Source: Nymphaea colorata | Lineage: Eukaryota; Streptophyta; Magnoliopsida; Nymphaeales; Nymphaeaceae | Length of the DNA stretch: 64,000 nt | Reading direction: 5' to 3' | Assembly (NCBI RefSeq): GCF_008831285.2 | Contig: NC_045143.1 | Location: 7,201,503-7,265,502 of the forward strand | Shown here: positions 61,091 through 64,000 of the stretch, in pieces | Position numbering within the stretch: the stretch's first letter is position 1 | Layout of the letters: the number at the start of each line of letters is the position of its first letter | Position numbers and translations under genes: made by a program | The notes under the pieces: generated by a model | The model's input: only the letters and a program-made list of their open reading frames with translations | Told to the model about the DNA's origin: nothing | Databases searched by the model: none

Positions 61091-64000
61091 TTCTTTATGA
61101 TGGAGGCTGGACAATTTATTTGGGTTTTTTTTTAATCTTTTCCGCAACCCCCAAGAAAAAAACCCCAAACCAGCCTCATCCTTGATCTTTCTCTCTCTCG
61201 TTTTTTTTTTTTTTTTTTTTTACATTTTAATGATCTGACCAAGTCTTTAAGCATTGAGTAGTTAATTAGATCATTTGAGAAAAAATTAAAAAGAAAGAGA
61301 GCTGGAATCTAGTAAATTGGTTGAATATCGATAGTCCAATTGACCCTGCCAAGTCACCGAGTCTACCACCTGCTGACCCGATGGGCTGCCTCTCCAAGTT
61401 TGATTCTTGAATTTGCCAATTACGATTATTCATGCAACAATATCTCTAGGAAAACGCTTGGCTGTGTCTTCTCGAGCAACCATATCTGAGCTAGAAGCTC
61501 TCTGGAAGCAGTAATACCCATATAGAGGTGATCTTCGTCTGCGTCGACAATCGTCTCTACTCTCTATAAGATAAAATATATAAAGATGTTCCACCATATA
61601 TCTTCATGATTAGAAGGAAGAATAAATTAATAAGCACCAGTACATCAAAGATCACCTGCATTTTTAAAACAGTGCGATACCAATTGCAGTGACCGACAAT
61701 GAAGCAATATTTTTTTTTTGTGCCAAATGCAGTGACAGGATGGTAAAGTTGCTATATGACATCACAAATTGAGCAAGATGATCACAGAGAGTGCTTCGAA
61801 TGTCCTATATAGCTACTAAACTATCCTGAGCTTCTTATCATGTTTAGCTTAAAAAATGATCTTTAGACGTGAGTTTGCTACTAATTAATGGTTATGAAGA
61901 GCAATGGTTTTGCAACTACATTGCCAAATCAGCGGTTCAATTCAAACCGGGACCTTTTTCATTTCGAAAGAAATCCAAATTAAAGGAAACAAGGGATATT
62001 AGCCTTGGGTTTTTTATGTCACTAGGCAAGGTTGCAAGGGACAAATTAAGTCTCTAGACCTGACCGTGGTTTGCAATGATAAGCTGTTCAAATCAAACCC
62101 GCGGGATCTTTTTCATTTTGAAACAAGTCCAAATTAAAGAAAACATGGGTTCTTCTTATTATTCTATTAATTTTTTTATGTTGTTATTGTTTACAACTTT
62201 TTCTTTCTTATCTTTTACATAGGAAGTTTAAATTTAAGTATTGATTTAACAAGTTTCAAAAGACTTGGCCTGCTGTGCCTTTTCCAAAATTGAATTTTAC
62301 ATATGGATGCATCTCGACTTGAAATTTTAAGTCTACTACCATTCATGAGTGCAAAGAACAACATAAATCAATTGTTTGGAGTTATTCCCGCAAAGGAAAA
62401 GAGAAATATATGAACCATAGCGGCTTAAATAATTTCTTTTTATTTATTCAATGCTTAATAATGAACATTGAATCAATAGAAACATAGACAAAATTGTCCA
62501 AGTTGTCTAACAATAAGTTGTCATAACTATTTGACATAGTAAATGGGGCAAGATAGACCTATAGGTTGCTCCAACCAATGTGATAAAATTGGTCTATGCA
62601 AATTGAAAGGTTGGTAAACCAATTCAATTCAGTGGTCAACACAGTTTGGAGTACTATGTGATTTTTTATTATTTGTAATATATTTTCAAAGGTTCTTTAC
62701 TTTTGCATTTTTTTTCAAAAAATGGACGTAATACTATTTTTTGCCTATTCAAAAGCCAATATATCCTAATGACTTAGTCAAATAATATTCACCGAATTGC
62801 CAATGGCACGAGACGATGAAACCCCAAATCTCTCCTTTCCTTGTCTCAAGGGTTTGGGGTTAGTTCAGGATTTGCATGGGCCTACAGCATACCCACTAAC
62901 TAGATTGTGAGGTTTGCTATTGTACGATTCATAAAAACATTAGACCTAGCACTATGTCAGCACTACCAAACGACACCTATATATATGATTTCATGAATGG
63001 AGGAACTACCAGATTGAAATAATAGTTTACGTTCTTCATCATGTTGATTGAAATATTATAAAAAAAATTATAGGAAGAGCCCTCAAGAACAAAATCAACG
63101 TTCCTCGATTTCAAGGATTCAACTTAATCTGTTACCTCATTCTGTATTTTCCGCAGATGATATAATAATGAACAACATTGCCAAATCGGTGTTCGTTGCC
63201 AATATTAAATATGGTCTGGATGATTGGGGTGAAATTTATTTTATGTAATGATAAACCTTATGAGTATCCTTATTGCATGATTTAATGCAACCAACTTGTC
63301 TTTATACATCGAAATTTAACAAGACAAGCTTATAACAATACCATAAATAATGTATACTTTGAACAACTAAGTTTCGCTGATGCCTTTCAAGAAGAGTCTT
63401 TTCCTGCATAATTGTGCCCAATAAGTTAACTGCTCTCTGGACATAGCATTTCTCACATATTCTTATAGATGTTAACATCTTCCGAAAGAAAACAAACGGA
63501 AAACATATCACAACTCCAGAGAGGGACGTACGAGCCAACTTCAGTGAAAAGTGAAAGCCCAATTCCACTGGTATTCTGTTATAGATAATGGGCCAGACTT
63601 GGTGAGCAAGGCACGTGTATGTTTGGAAGTGCCCAGGGAGGGCGCGACTGAGGAAGGCCACTTCTCAAGGAAATGGCTGCCCCGAGAAAGAAGCTATATA
63701 TCTTGGGCTGCATGATTGGACGTAGTTTTGATCAGTCCCTGACACTGTCGTCGCCCTGCCTGCCTTTGTTTTAATGCGTTCGGTGTTGGATGGATCCGGG
63801 AAAGGTTGAGCAGGTCAATAATTATTTGACAGATACTGGCCGATGCAGAATTAGTTGGGAATTAGCTTTTTCTTTTTTTTTTGTTTCATTAAATATTTTA
63901 AATAGTTCAGAATTATTGTCTAAACAAAAAGTAAAAATAACTTAAGAAAAGCTAATACAGGAGAAGGAGTTCTTCGCGTGAGCCATGCTGACCGACAGAG
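61086..64000. other. Right end: no recognised gene
   Basis: AT-rich. About 61895-61995 and 62065-62160 are diverged direct repeats (ttcaaatcaaaccc.g, ggatctttttcatttt, gtccaaattaaag). A 119-residue minus-strand open frame (63661-63302) has no family that I recognise. A G-box-like cacgtg at 63612-63617 and tatatat at 63695-63701 suggest a possible promoter of an outside gene, but this is weak. Confidence 0.35.

Noticed and set aside
60922-61185. 87-residue open frame with an (IY)n run
   Set aside because: Translation of the (CT)n-(TA)n microsatellite.

Overview
The window is nuclear DNA of a flowering plant: AT-rich, with GT-AG introns, long intergenic stretches, Ty1/copia LTR retrotransposons, many MITE-class DNA elements, and four recognisable plant genes. 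The species cannot be fixed from the sequence alone. I found no operon, CRISPR array, rRNA or intact tRNA gene.

Layout. Positions 1-34,700 are mostly transposable elements. The left edge is the 3' part of a decayed copia element with its 3' LTR (to 1933). A large non-coding block (about 1.93-15.8 kb) follows and is interrupted by a structurally complete but coding-dead copia element (5549-10118, minus strand, 5-bp target duplication). A second copy of the block lies at about 28.6-34.7 kb without the copia element but with its own 455-bp MITE. Fragments of a third copy lie at 18.65-19.93 and 23.38-24.0 kb. These paralogous copies supply empty-site evidence for several insertions. A four-exon GDSL esterase/lipase gene (minus strand, 20358-22132) sits inside this repeat region. 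A roughly 1-kb tandem array (25.98-28.24 kb) carries a hAT-type MITE duplicated together with its target site.

Positions 36.5-58.3 kb are gene-rich. They hold a two-exon arabinogalactan peptide (AGP16/20-like, plus strand, 36525-37499), a six-exon SNF7/VPS32 ESCRT-III subunit (minus strand, 40524-45702) and an eleven-exon EPSIN1-like ENTH-domain clathrin adaptor (plus strand, 50219-58282). The last two have coherent trafficking roles (multivesicular-body sorting and clathrin-coated vesicle formation), but there is no evidence that they are co-regulated. Right of EPSIN1 lies an inverted, decayed copy of its last exon and 3' flank (59762-60265), followed by microsatellites and DNA in which I recognise no gene.

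I found no convincing new multi-gene system. The observations most worth checking are the inverted EPSIN1 exon copy (possible retrocopy and hairpin-RNA source), the MITE families with readable target duplications, the GTCAC-ended elements rich in short GC motifs, and an altered block III in the GDSL enzyme. All exon boundaries were placed by eye from splice signals, reading-frame phase and family similarity.
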